Part shown: one piece after another, positions 48,901-60,506 of the stretch
Numbering within the stretch: the stretch's first letter is position 1
How the letters are laid out: the number at the start of each line of letters is the position of its first letter
Source: Sphagnum compactum
Lineage: Eukaryota > Bryophyta > Sphagnopsida > Sphagnales
Direction of reading: 5' to 3'
Assembly (NCBI GenBank): GCA_965153455.1
Contig: OZ234501.1
Span: 744,001 to 808,000, forward strand
DNA: 64,000 bases
Translations under genes and position numbers: made by a program
Notes under the pieces: generated by a model
The model's input: only the letters and a program-made list of their open reading frames with translations
Databases searched by the model: none
What the model was told of the DNA's origin: nothing

Positions 48901-50466
48901 CAACTGGCCATCCCACCACCACCTCAAAATCAAGCACATGAAGTGCGTTCTCTAGGAGCTTTTCGTCGATTGGGCCATAAGCAATGGACATGTAAGGAAT
49001 AAGGCTTAGTTGTGACATTAGTCTTGGAAAAAAGACTTGATCTATTAGCGATCATGCCCATTAGACATGGCAAATCAGCTGTGTTCATGATCTCACCAAT
49101 GGTCACTAGTTAGACCATCATTATGGTGGTACCTCTCACTATCCTTATCAACAGACATGAAGCTAATGCAAGTCAAGTTGGCTTACGATATGCAACCTAT
49201 GTCGTGGACACAATTACACTTGACAATCCTCCATCCATCTTGTTTGTATCAGTGGAACGTGCAACAACTCCAAGGTTTGTGGAACGGGCACATGCATTGA
49301 ACCATTTGCAAAAGCTTCATTGTGTTGTTGTAGATGAAGTGCATTTGCTTTTGTCCAATTTCAGACCAATCATGAAGCGCATGTTGCCATTATGGGCTGT
49401 GGGATGCCAATTTGTCACATTGACAGCCTCTTTGTCCCCATCTCAAAAAATCAACCTTAAGATTGTGATGTCCACAACATTCACTATCATCCGAATGTCA
49501 ACGGTGCGCCCGTTGATTAGGTATGTTGTCGATGAAGTGGTTGACGTGGACGATGAAATCATTCGACAACTCATCGAATGGGATTGCAATGTATCTTCTG
49601 ATATTGATACGGTAATTGTATATTGCTTAACATGATAGTCTATTGAGTGAGTGGCATCAAGTGCCAAAAATGTGGCATGCGTCAAGTCTACTCATCTTCA
49701 TGCCCATTTTGATGAAGACACTAAAAAGATGCAGTTACAATCATGGCTTTCGGGTGAAGTGGGTGTTATGGTGGCCACTGGGGTCATTAGGTGTGGGTAT
49801 AACTATCCATTTGTTAGGCTTGTCATTCATCGTGAATCTTTTAGATCTTTTGTTGTTCTACACAAAGAGTCGGGCCGACTTGTTCATGACAGTCAACCTG
49901 GTATTAGCCGAGTGATTTCTAGTATGAAATCAAGAGCTGAAGTTATGCACATTGAATCATCCTTTGTTAAACCCAATGCTTGGATCATGGACACGAAGAA
50001 TTGTCGATGCCACAATCTTCATTTAACTATTGATGGTCAATCGCAATGGTGTAGCCTAATTCCAGATGCACAACCGTGCGACAATTATCTACAACAATCA
50101 CAAGTGGTGTCACTACAACCACCCTTGCCATTGCCGATGCTTAAGGTGTGGGCAATAGTATTCACCTGTTTCATGAATGAGGATCGTACATCCTTGATGA
50201 ATTTTCGTTGATTTGTTGCTATTGATGAACCCAATTGTTTCCTATGTTGTGTTTATAACAGTGATGGAGACATGTGTCACCCAAGTTAAAATTGTCCATT
50301 ATTGCTAGGTGGTTATCAATGCTTCAAATGTCTTGGACCACATCCTAGGGTGGATTGCCATAATTCAATTCCCCATTCACCTTACAATTGTCCGAAGTGC
50401 CACCTTTTGCACAACAAGCAAGCATTGGGACATTGCCCAATGTATGGTGTTGATTGCCCAGGTTAA
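45947..50466 (+). pseudogene. Zinc-finger plus RecQ-type helicase gene, TLH-like, decayed and intronless
   Basis: A coding remnant about 4.5 kb long without introns. Frame 1 opens at an ATG (45947) with KCLECNIFFTTSHQRDGHH, then FPCPIDCCTRTFGRNDNLQS and HFKVQH, a C2H2-type finger. Middle blocks read NPWLRMFRWHKLA (46900), MLGDGLNILILVWIGLL and NLVGKLLNEANTVM (47735-47870), DNVGYSLLSD (47947), GGPPRGEEYKSYLIRN with RYHKGTNIGLP (48170-48310) and ITYYHHFAAYFG (48535). The helicase follows from 48990: MPIRHGKSAVFM (Walker A with a changed Gly), VVPLTILINRH, VVVDEVHLLLS (motif II), LTASLSP (motif III), GVMVATGVIRCGYNYPFVRL and HKESGRLVHDSQPG (motif VI). A Cys/His cluster FKCLGPHPRVDCH...NCPKCHLLH closes it. 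This order is that of fungal telomere-linked RecQ helicases. Many stops and about four frame changes kill it. Confidence 0.65.
49054..49920 (+). pseudogene. RecQ/DEAH helicase core of the zinc-finger gene
   Basis: This is the best preserved part of the 45947-50466 remnant; one frame is kept throughout with stops at 49108, 49633 and, further on, 50209. Motif I reads IRHGKSA, motif II DEVH, motif III LTAS, and the second RecA domain shows VMVATGVIRCGYNYP and ESGRLVHD, matching VATxAFGxGIxxPxVRxVxH and QExGRAGRDG of RecQ. The Gly-to-Arg type change in motif I and the lost Arg-Ala-Gly-Arg in motif VI would abolish ATPase activity. Confidence 0.78.
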
Positions 50467-51703
50467 ATCCGAGGTTACAATGCCAAATTCAACTTTTGGC
50501 CATTTAATGTTGCAACCCATCAGACATGCACAAGGCCATGCCAAAATTGAAAAACATCACTGGTGATGAAGAGTTGGCTTGATGGATGGGACTAAAGGCC
50601 TTAGGTTGATCTATTACCAACTTCACACAGGTGGTAGTTACATGCATTCGAATGCTAGAGCAGAACAATCATAAAGAAATACAATTTTAGGATTGAAAAC
50701 ATATGTCCAATGACTGTTAACTATTGTATATTAATTATGACTCCTTTAGTTGTGGTTGACATCTTTGTACACATTAGCATGTAATCAACAAGTGTCCAAG
50801 TTTTAGAACCTGGAAGGTGTAAGTTAGGTGTGGTTGCAACAACATTGGGTTTTCTAAAGTGCGGGGTTGAACATTGAAGGACATTGGATTACTAGGGTTT
50901 ACAAGGACAATTTGAAGATGATGTTCAATACCCAAAATGAATCTCTTGGAATGGCACATCATGATATCCATAGACTTTTCACTTGGAAGCACTTGTGGAA
51001 GGCAAGATGGCAACAATGTAATAACTTTGTATCTTTCAACCACCTAGTTAACCACCAAAATCATGAGTGAACAAACAAGGGTGTGAGCAAATTAATATAC
51101 GTATGAATATTGCCAGATGGTTGTCAGGTTTTTACTAATTTAAGAAAAGGCCCTAATTGAATTCATTCTTACATTTTGATTGAACTAATCCTATTGCCCC
51201 ATGTGCTTGATGTTTGGGTTTAGAAAAACCATACATTATAAATGTTCTGATGGCTTCAAAATTCTAAGAAGATATAACAATGTTTCATAGGTTGATGAAT
51301 ACTTACAAAAAGTCCTTCAGAGTTGTCCATCATTTTGAATTTGATTTTATTTATGTTTAAGTAACTTTGTGATTTTTACAAAATGGCTACAAGTTGGTTG
51401 TACATGTATGAAGGAATTGACAAGGTCATGAGTATTCGTACTTTAGTTTTGGATGGCAATGCAAGTGTATTGCAACCTGAAGGTTGACATTTGGTATTTT
51501 TGTGGTCACTAGGTATGGCACAATTGATATATATTTCAATTCGTACTTTTTTAGTAGCTCACATAAAAGGATAGAGTTTTGTGAGTGAAACAAACTTATG
51601 GAACTTCTTTGTATTTTTAATGTTATTTACAAGCATTTTGCTCTTTTTTGAGGATTGAACTACCTGTAAGCATTGCAAATGGTTTTAAGGCTCACCAAGA
51701 CCC
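50467..51703. other. Spacer, nothing supported
   Basis: AT-rich with scattered stops on both strands. No further domain of the helicase gene was recognised. Confidence 0.4.
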
Positions 51704-52384
51704 ACCAAAATGACCATGCCTAGGTATCTTTAAATAAGATGCCTAGGTAGCCTAGGGTCCTAAAATAAAAAGTTTAAGTAGACTAAGAATCTTGGGATAA
51801 AAAGCTTTGGTAAACTAGGGTAAAAAGTTTATGTAATCTATAGTAAAAAGCCTAGGTAATCTAGTGTAAAAAGTTTAAGTAATTTACAATAAAAAGCCTA
51901 GGTAGCCTAAGGTAAAAGGCTTAGGTAAATAAAAAAGCTTAGGTAGCCTAGGGTAAAAAGCCTAGATAATCTATGCATCTTAAAATAAAATAGTCTAAAT
52001 AGCCTCCAAATCCTCCACCAAATAACCATGAACACAAACCCTACAGGCTACTTAGACTTTTTTATTTTAAGATGCATAGGTTACTTAGGCTTTTTATTTT
52101 AAGCTACCTAAGCTTTTTGATTTACCGAAGCCTTTTATTTTAGGTTACCTAGGCTTTTTACTATAAATTACCTATATTTTTGGCACAAAGTTACCTAGGT
52201 TTTTTGCCTTAGGCTACCTAAGCTTTTTTATTTACTTAAGCCTTTACCTTAGGTTACGTAAGCTTTTTATTATAGATTATCTAGACTTTTAACCTTAGGT
52301 TACTTAAGCTTTTTATCCCAAGATTCCTAAGCTACCTAGGCATTTTATTTAATGATTCTAAGGACATGGCATGGCCATTTTGGT
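51704..52384. mobile_element. Fold-back element, 681 bp, with repetitive arms
   Basis: The outer ends are accaaaatgaccatgcc (51704-51720) and ggcatggccattttggt (52368-52384), inverted with one mismatch. Each arm of about 310-330 bp is made of degenerate units of 22-27 bp around gcctaggtagcctagggtaaaaa on the left and the complement on the right. A spacer of about 40 bp (52016-52054) separates the arms. The DNA could form one long hairpin. No target duplication is clear. Confidence 0.75.
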
Positions 52385-53414
52385 ATTTTATATCATATGA
52401 TAGCCTTCTCATTTGATTCAATCTTCTTTGTTTCATCATTATTTCTCTTACTAAACCCCTTTTCCAAATATCCATTATGGTTAACACATCATCACATTAA
52501 CAAAAAAATTGAATTTTTTTTGAATTTTTTAATGTGTTTCTAGAGTAAATTTGATTTATTTTTGGAAAATTTTCTCAAAATTCCCCCAAAATTTGATATC
52601 ACAAAATTGAAAAACAAAACCCTGGTCACATACTAAAGTCAAGGATTGCAAAATTCAATTCACATTTTTTCCTTCAAGTTGAAATGATGGAGTTAGTTTA
52701 AAAATTATGAATTTTGATTACTTTTCAAATCACATATTTCGTAAAGAGCAACGAAATTTCATGTTAAATTTGATGGACCTTTCATTTCAGGATTGTTAAA
52801 CAAACTTCATAGTTGAATTTATAATGTTATCTTATGCAAAATGTTCAAATGTTGATAAGGGGTATTGAGCTACTATTGAAAGTGTATGAAATAAATGGGT
52901 TGTCTTTGAACATAAATGATAGTTTCAATTTTTGAATGAAAATTTTAAGAAATGCAACTATGGCTGGGTCCACAACTCATATTGCACTCAATTAGATTAT
53001 GTACCAATTTTCAAATTTTTTCCATCCAAAAATTAATATTTAAAATTTGATAAATGGGAGATATTCATACATATACAAGAAGAGCTTCCCCTCCCCCCCA
53101 CCCCCACCTCCAAAATTTGTGGATGAAATGGGTGCAATCATGCATAAGAGGGCTTAAGGTTTAGGGTTCAGAGGTGGCTAAAGGTGAAAGGGGGAAATAA
53201 AAAGATTTAAGATCCATCCTATAATTAGACGACTTATTGGCACCTATTATCTACATAAAGCGATTTTTTTAAAAAAATTTTGTGTAATGTGGCAACTTGA
53301 ACCTTGATCCCCTCTAGGAAATTGCCAGTACTTGTTTTACACGTAATTTTGTTGTGTTAATTCACTCATGTGTTGTTTTGCAATTTTTGACTTCCTAAAT
53401 ATATTTATTCCAAT
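52385..53414. other. AT-rich spacer
   Basis: No feature is supported. A short C-rich run lies near 53090-53110. Confidence 0.4.
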
Positions 53415-53569
53415 AACTAATTAGAAAAAAAATTGGGGTTTTGTAACCAACATCTATGACTATTTTTGTCCAAGGCAATTAGTGTTTTAATTGCATGCAA
53501 CAAAAATTAATCGCCTTGGACAAAAATAGTCACATTGGACAAGTTGAAAAACCCATTTTTCTTCTAGTG
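53415..53569. mobile_element. Hairpin MITE with CACTA-like end
   Basis: The right end reads ttcttctagtg (complement CACTAGAAGAA), close to the right end of the Pack-type element; the left end aactaattagaaaaa is a degenerate match. Inside, gactatttttgtccaaggc (53458-53476) and its exact complement (53513-53531) form a perfect 19-bp inverted repeat. No 3-bp duplication is visible. Confidence 0.5.
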
Positions 53570-53654
53570 TGGTGGTAGAATAATATTGAGATCTTAAAAA
53601 CCTTCAAAATTCCTTGATTTCATTTTTAAAACAACCATCCAAAATTTATATTTA

Positions 53655-54250
53655 AAATAAAATGACATCCAAATTTAAGTTAATTTAGTCAAGATTAAGT
53701 TAGTTCAATCAAGTTAGCCAAATTCATGTTAGTTTAGCCAAGATTTATTTAATTTATTTAAACCAAGATTACATTAGTTTATTTTAAGTTAGTTTAGCCA
53801 AGTTGAAATTAACTTAGCCAAGTTTAAGTTAGTTTAACTAACCTATTATATCTAAACAAAATGATATATATAAGTTTAAGTTAATTTCACTACTATAAAA
53901 TGTGGGTGCAGTTCACTAGTCCCCGCTCATTAGACCAGTGAATTCACTGTTTTTTCACTAATCCCCATTCACTACAACCAGTGAATTCACTCAAAATCCA
54001 GTGAAATCACTTGGCGTATAGGGACACCTTTTGTTGGAGTGTTTAGTTAAGATTATGTTAATTTAGTCAAATTTAACCAAATTTATGTTAATTTAGCCAA
54101 GATTTAATTAATTGATTTAAACTAAGATTATATTAGTTTTATGAAATTGAGTTTATTTTAGATAATTTTAGCCAAGTTGAATTTAATTTAGCCAAAGTTA
54201 GGTTAGCTTAACTAAGTTTAGTTTATTTTAGTTAAGATTGAATTAATTAA
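53655..54250 (+). repeat. Degenerate minisatellite, about 20-30-bp units
   Basis: Repeated words such as gttaatttagccaagattaa and agtttaagttagtttaac run along this stretch. It is interrupted by the MITE at 53888-54041, and the same words continue on both sides. Confidence 0.7.
53888..54041 (+). mobile_element. CACTA-type MITE, copy 2 (154 bp)
   Basis: CACTACTATAAAA at the left and TTTTGTTGGAGTG at the right, flanked by TTT on both sides (53885-53887, 54042-54044). The interior is roughly 85-90% identical to 22773-22925, in the same orientation. Confidence 0.88.
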
Positions 54251-54850
54251 ACCACCCCCCCCCCCCCAATGAATTTAAAAAAATAATCAACCCCTTTCCC
54301 CTCCCCTCCCCCTTCAACAAATCAAAAGAAGAAGAAAAAGAACCCTGACCCCCCCCCCCAGCCAGTCAACAATGAAAAAAAGGTTTAAAAAAATTTTTTA
54401 ACCCCCTTCCCTCCCCTTTCCACAAGTCAAATGAAAGAGAAAAAAAAATTAACCTCCACCCCCCTTGCCCCCTCAACAATAAAAATAAGTTTTAAAAAAT
54501 AAAATCTAACCACACCCCCTCCCCCTTGAACAATCAAAAAATGAATTAAAACAACTGACCTTGGCCCCCTTCAATAATCAAAAGAAGATTACAAAAGTTA
54601 CTACTAGTAAAAAAAGTAACCAAAAATAACCAAAAATGAAAGAAGTCAACAAAAAAAAGCTTGCCACAATGCTCAAACTCCATGCCACTGTTGTGGGTTT
54701 TTTGGGGGTCAAATTGCCTATTGCCTGCGTCCTTGTGAATGCATTATCATATGTATAGGAGAAACATAAGATTGTTTTAGAGTAGCGTGGCAAATGCCCA
54801 TTTTTTTGAGGAGTTGACAAATTCACCATAAATAATGTGGGCTACCTAGT
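54251..54850 (+). repeat. Composite C/A-rich repeat, copy 1
   Basis: C runs (15 C at 54256-54270 and 11 at 54349-54359) alternate with aataac/aaaaag words. They lead into a better conserved block at about 54660-54780 with ccactgttgtgggttttttg, gcctattgcctgcgtccttg and atcatatgtatagg. The same order recurs at 62160-63650, and a partial copy of the block lies at 59812-59930. Confidence 0.7.
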
Positions 54851-55109
54851 GGAATATTTCTCACATCATTGTTTGAAAGGTTAGAAACATTAGTACGTGA
54901 AATTTAAATAATGGATGTTTGTTGTTACTAATGTTATGCATGCTTGGTGTTGGGCATATGTGGAAAACAAACTGGCTTAAAACTAATGATCTAATGTGAA
55001 GGTTTGGACATATTGTTGCCATCCATCTAACAAAACATTTGTTTTGGTATGGTGTATGTTATTGTGAATTTCTTTTCTACAATGAACCGGGGGGGGGGGG
55101 GGTGAGTCA

Positions 55110-55640
55110 CCTCCAAACCTTGAGATTATAAGCTCATCTCCAACTTTTACCCCCCTTCATTTGTCCTACCCCGCTAGAACTTTCAAACCCCTATATCTTT
55201 CAAATGGTGAACAATTAGGGAAATGTAAACACATCATCAGAATCAGAACACTTGAAAATGGAAGCATAGGTCATTTCAAAATCCCAAAATAAAATATGAA
55301 TTTGGTTGAGACACACATGTAACCCAAAACCCTAAAACCTCTATATCTTGCAAACCGTATGCTTTTAGGTAAAAAAAACACACCACTAGCATCAGAACCC
55401 TCAAAAATAGGGGGTATGTCACCTTAAAACTTTGAAATTTTATAAAAATAAACCCAAAACCCCTCATCTATCTAGCCCCTCTAAAATTTTCATATCCCCT
55501 ATATCTTGCAAATGGTGAACATTTATGAAAAAATAAACACACCACGAGAATTAGAACCTTCAAAAATGGGGGGATAGGTCACCTCAAAACCCCAAAATAA
55601 AAAATTCAAATTTGGTGTACATGTAACCTTAAACCTTTTC
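55110..55640 (+). repeat. Tandem repeat, about 150-157-bp period, three units
   Basis: The words ctatatctttcaaatggtg, cacaccactagcatcagaac and ataggtcacctcaaaacccc recur with anchors near 55191, 55340 and 55497. A 14-G run lies just upstream (55089-55102). Confidence 0.65.
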
Positions 55641-55649
55641 CTATCGCCT

Positions 55650-56760
55650 TTTCCCACTGGCCTTTCAGCACAATTCTCCCCCTGCTTTCCTATTGCATTT
55701 TGCACCTCCTCCTTTGTCTGCCTTCCTGTTCGGTTTTCCACACGCTTTCCTATTGCCTTCTACCCCTGGCCTTTGTGCCACATTTCTCACCAACTTTTCT
55801 TACCGACTTTTTCGCCCACCTTTACGCCTGGTTTTTTACCCGCTTTCCTATCAGGTTTTGTGCCTCATTCTTTGCTCGGTTTTTTATCAACTTTCCTACC
55901 TTGTTTTGCACCTCCTTCTATGCCCAATTTTTTACCTGTTTGCTTATCGCGTTTTACGCCTCAATCTTCGCCTGATTTTACTGCCTTTTCTATTCGATTT
56001 TCCACCTCGTTTTCCACCTAGTTTTTGACCACCTTCCTTATTGAGTTTTCCCCCTCCTCTGCCCCATTTTCCTCGCCTTCCTTATTGGGTTTTGTAACTC
56101 CTATGCTTATTTTTTCTTATCGACTTCTTTACTCGGTTTTGCACCTCTTTCTTCGTCATTTTTTTTACTTTTTTCGCTACTGGGTTTTGCTCTTCCTTCT
56201 CCACCTCCCTTTTTACCAACTTCCCTACTGGGTGTTGTGCCTTCGTCTTCGCCTGTTTTTTTTCCACCTTCCCTACTGAGTTTTGCACCTCCTTCTTCAC
56301 CCCCCTTCTTGTTCGCCTTTCCCACGCCTATCGTACTAGCCTCCCCTCCCCCCTTTATGCCCAATTTTTCATCAATTTCTCCACCCGCCTTGCATTTAAT
56401 TTTCCATTTACTTTCCTCCCAAGTTTCGTACCTCCTTTTTCGCATACCTTTCCACTCGGTTTTTCACCATGTTGTGTGCCTCATTGTCTGCTCGCTTTCC
56501 TGCCGATTTCTTTGCCACATTTATGCCCTCTTTTTCGTCGCCTTTTGCCCTCCTTCTCTACTCGCCTTTATGTTACATTTCCTGCCTTGTTTCTTACTCA
56601 CTTTCACCTCCTGCCTTTACCTTCTATTTTCTCCCACGTTTGCACCGACTCGTATATTATGATTTTTGCCCATTTTGCCGCCCACGTTTGTACCAGGTTT
56701 TCCACCCCTCTCTCCTTTCCTTTTGCACCTCCATTTCCCTCACTTTTTTTTTACTGCGAA
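55650..56760 (-). repeat. 48-bp minisatellite, open on the minus strand
   Basis: Units of 48 bp, seen best between 56150 and 56290, start gggttttgcacctccttctt on the + strand. Because 48 is a multiple of three, frames stay open: on the minus strand one frame gives 16-residue repeats of the type GGGEGRAKPSSEKSKK, another KEEQNPVAKKVKKMTK. The longest open stretches are 112 (56107-56445) and 72 codons. About 20 units of varying quality are present. It may be a decayed Lys/Glu-rich repeat protein or non-coding satellite DNA. Confidence 0.7.
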
Positions 56761-57109
56761 CATTAATTGTTTATTTCTCATTTTGTTTTTGCTTTGTTCA
56801 AAATGTTTGTTTATTTATGCTTTCTGACTTGGTATTCCATATGAATGCCACTTTTTCCATGGGAGTGGTTCCATTGATGGAGTTGTGGGGGTGCACCTTG
56901 GATCGATGTTTGTTGGGAGACCATGGTGTGGATCGCAACATCTAAGTTCCTCTAATTAAAGGGCCACCTCATTTCTTGGATTAAGTTACATTATATTACT
57001 TCTTTCTTTTTTTCTTCCTTTCTCTATAGATTTCCCTATCTTTTGTGTTCTCTTCAAAGGTTCTTAAGTTTTCGTGTTACCTTGTAACTGCCATGTGTTT
57101 CGTTCCTTC

Positions 57110-57400
57110 TCAAATATTTGTAAATGCTTATAAATGGCATCTTCTTGTAATTATTCGTTTGTTTCTAATTGTAAATTCCATGCTTATAAATGTCGTGTTC
57201 ATTTAATTCTTAGTTTTTTTTCTGATTGTATGCTTCTGTTTTTACATTTATCAACTTGTTTTATATTTATTGCAAAATATCCTTTATAAATACCCCTTCT
57301 AAAAATTCCTTTCAATATGAGTTCACAAACATGTACCATTTATGATGTTATGGGATGAAGTTTCCGAGACGTTGCTTTTTGCCCCACATGTTAGGTGATG
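57110..57400 (+). repeat. Distal block of the composite repeat, copy 1
   Basis: It matches 63730-63970: both contain tttcaatatgag(t/c)tcac, catgta, atttatgatgttat or a close form, and gatgaag in that order. In copy 1 this block lies 2.7 kb from the conserved block; in copy 2 it lies 0.4 kb away. Confidence 0.6.
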
Positions 57401-59811
57401 TTCTTGAGGCCCTAGTTTTCTTCCCTTTGTTATTTCAAAAGTCTAAACATGTACATAACTATTAGGAGTCATAATTTTCAAACGGATTTATACAAATAAC
57501 AATAACATATGGTGTTTCATAACCTAGGGGTGTTTTAGTGTGTTCATTACATTTTCACCTTTAGCTTTAAAACAATATTAGCTTTCTATCTATATATACC
57601 TTCAACATTTTAAGTTGGAACCATCTAAACATATAAGTACCTATTACGGCCAAAATTTCATAACATTTTCAAAAAATCAAAAAATGATATGGCTATATGA
57701 TAACCATTTTCCCAAAGTTGTGTTCTTCAAATTTTTGCAACAAATTTCCCTATTATTTCTCAATTTAAGTTTAACCCTAAATCCAAAAAAAAAAACACTT
57801 CGTCAAGTTCAAAAATTCGCCACACCACAAAATGATGCATGTGATAGCCTACTCGTTTTCCCATGTATTTGTGACATTTTCACCTTCACATTCAGAATAC
57901 TACCATTTTTTTTAATCTGAAAAAAATTCATTGGAAGAAACTACATATAAATAGCTTTTAAGGACCCTAATTTCCAATCATTCTATTAAAATCTGATAAC
58001 AATATGCCCGTGTCATTGCCCAAGGATTTTTCGATGTGTCTATGACATTTTAACTTCTATTTGTATACTTTTTTCACTTTATTTATAAGAATAAATCTTA
58101 TATATAATTTAATAATATTAGCTACACATATTTGTGCTTATAAATAATATAATTATAATAATTGTACATATAGTTAGTTTTGGGATTGGTTAAAACCTTA
58201 CCTTATTATTATTATTTAATAATACACCGTTTATACTCCCTAATATTTATCCTTCGTACATTTGCATTATGAGGTTAAAATATTAATAACCATAGTTACT
58301 AATTATGATTAATAATATTTTTTATAATAATTACATTCATGCTTGCTCTAATAATGACTGTAATAATTTACTACAATATTTACCACAATATTTATTGTAA
58401 TTATTATTGTAATTTGTCCTGTAAATTATTACGATAATTATTACGGTGATATTTCCAATAATCAATAATTTAATATTCCTTTAAATATTTACCGTTATAT
58501 CTACTGTAATAATATTGCACATATATTTCCAGAAATATATCAAGTAAATGTTTCTTAAGTCTTTGCCATAAATAGTTTTGCAATATTTACCATACATATT
58601 ACTGTGTATGTTTGCGGTAATATTTACTTTAATTTTAAATTAATTATTATAGTAAGTATTTATGTAATATCTTTCTTTTTTTTTGGAATACTTCCATGGT
58701 TTATTTTTATATTATTTAAATTAATTACTATGCTACTAATTTCAATAATTATTCCTATCATATTTCAAATAAATGTTTAACACACGAATCATGCCAGATA
58801 GTTTCAAAATATTCCTCCAAAATACCACCTTTAAACCCATCATACTTCTCCCCTCAAGTCCATTCTGTTCCCCCCAAAACATGAGTTTACTCCTATGGCC
58901 TTACCTAAATTTCACCCTTTTTCATGCCTCATAATTACTTCAAATAAGGACCTTACATGCCTACCCAATTAAACCCTTTTTTTTGGGCGAAATTTCCCAA
59001 TTTATGAATTGTTTTTTACCAATTAGAAAATGGAATGATTTTTCCACGTTACCATTTCTAAAAGTCCAAAAACAAAAGGGTAAATTGCCAATTTTTTGCA
59101 TTTGCCTCAAGTAAATAGCCAAAATTATATAAAAATGAGTCCAAAAATTTATTTCCTACCTTTTTCTTTTTGCATGAAGTGGTTTTAATCACCATCCCCT
59201 TGCAAAGGTTTAGTTGATTTGGTTCTAGACCCAATGTGAAGTGGAATATTTCAATTTTTATTTTATATTCAGGCTATTGATTTGGGACCCCATGTATAAA
59301 TTTGCCAAATTTTGTTAAAAACCAATTTTTTCCCCTCAAAAAAAGAAAGGAGGTTATCATTAAAAAAAAAATTGGAAAAAAAATTTGCCCCCAAAAAGTT
59401 TTTAAACACTTGTAAGGACTGAGAAAGAAAATAATAACATAATGGCCCAGGCTACAAAATATCCCAATAGCACATGACCAAAATGTTGCCAAAATCTTTT
59501 GATCAATGATCATCATTTCTTTTTTGCATCTAATTCCAATAATGAATCGTAGTTTAGGCAAAACCTTATAATTTTTTTGGAAAACGCTACCTAGTAGTTT
59601 GATTATTTTTTTAAAAAAGTTGGCCTCAATAATACCCCGCAACTCACCATGTGGGAAGGGTAGCCTTCTCTCTAAAGCTTGGGCTAAAAAACCCACGTGT
59701 TTTTATTACCTCGAATAGAAATTGTTCAGTGAAGCCTAAACCAAATCTAACCCAATTCTAGCATGAGATATTAGTTTCAATACTTTTTTCATTGTAAAAA
59801 ACATAAAATTG
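57401..59811. other. Very AT-rich stretch, no supported gene
   Basis: The part 58050-58780 consists of taatatt/attaat/ttattgtaat-type words. A minus-strand frame of 140 codons (59274-59696; FLAQALERRLPFPHGELRGI) is hydrophobic at its end and has no recognised domain; it looks like part of a repeat. Confidence 0.45.
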
Positions 59812-59930
59812 ACAAAGGCCGCCCTACCACTATGGTACAACACCTTATCGCTCAGGGGTTTTTTGCGTCAAAACTGCCTGTTTGTTTTGTCCTTATGGGC
59901 ATAGTGAACCCATCATATGTATGGGCATCC
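59812..59930 (+). repeat. Partial copy of the conserved repeat block
   Basis: It shares ctaccactatgg, ggggttttttgcgtcaaaa, ctgcctg, gtccttatggg and catcatatgtatggg in order with 54660-54780 and 63500-63605. Confidence 0.6.
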
Positions 59931-60506
59931 CTGAAAAGGAATGTTTCCACTATGTACGCTCCATAAATAAAATATTATGTAATGTTTCCTATTGTGTCTA
60001 GCTATATGAGATACGACATTAAAATATCCACGTTAGACATTCTACTGGATTACTTTCCGGGCATCTGACCAAGAGCACCAAGTTGGGAGGAAACCCTTTA
60101 AGAAAGTTGCTTCCTTCAGGCACCTACAAGAAAGGTGTTTCCTTTGTGGAAGAAGTTGTAGCACTCACCGTTGCTGGGGATACCCCACTTTTTTTCGTAA
60201 ACACAACCTGTCAGACTATTCCTTTGTAGAGTCCACATGATAAGGAAAATCGTCAAACTATAATAGTGGATGGATGTGGAGAGAGGATCATTCCTAAGTT
60301 TGCTTGAATTGCATTGATTATCAACCGAACTGAAAGGGAGGCACTACATGTTGTTTTACACGCCCCTCCCCACATAGAAACCAAAACTTTGTCTTTTGTG
60401 CAATTTTGCGCTTCAACCTCTAATTCCCTCTTCTCTTTGTTGTAAACCCTAAACCTTCCCCGCTGTTGTTCTAACCACGATTTTAATCATAGGTGAGGTT
60501 GTGTGA

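Noticed and set aside
59274-59696. 140-codon minus-strand frame as a membrane protein gene
   Set aside because: Lys/Phe content follows homopolymers, and there is no domain or splice signal; a repeat is more likely.
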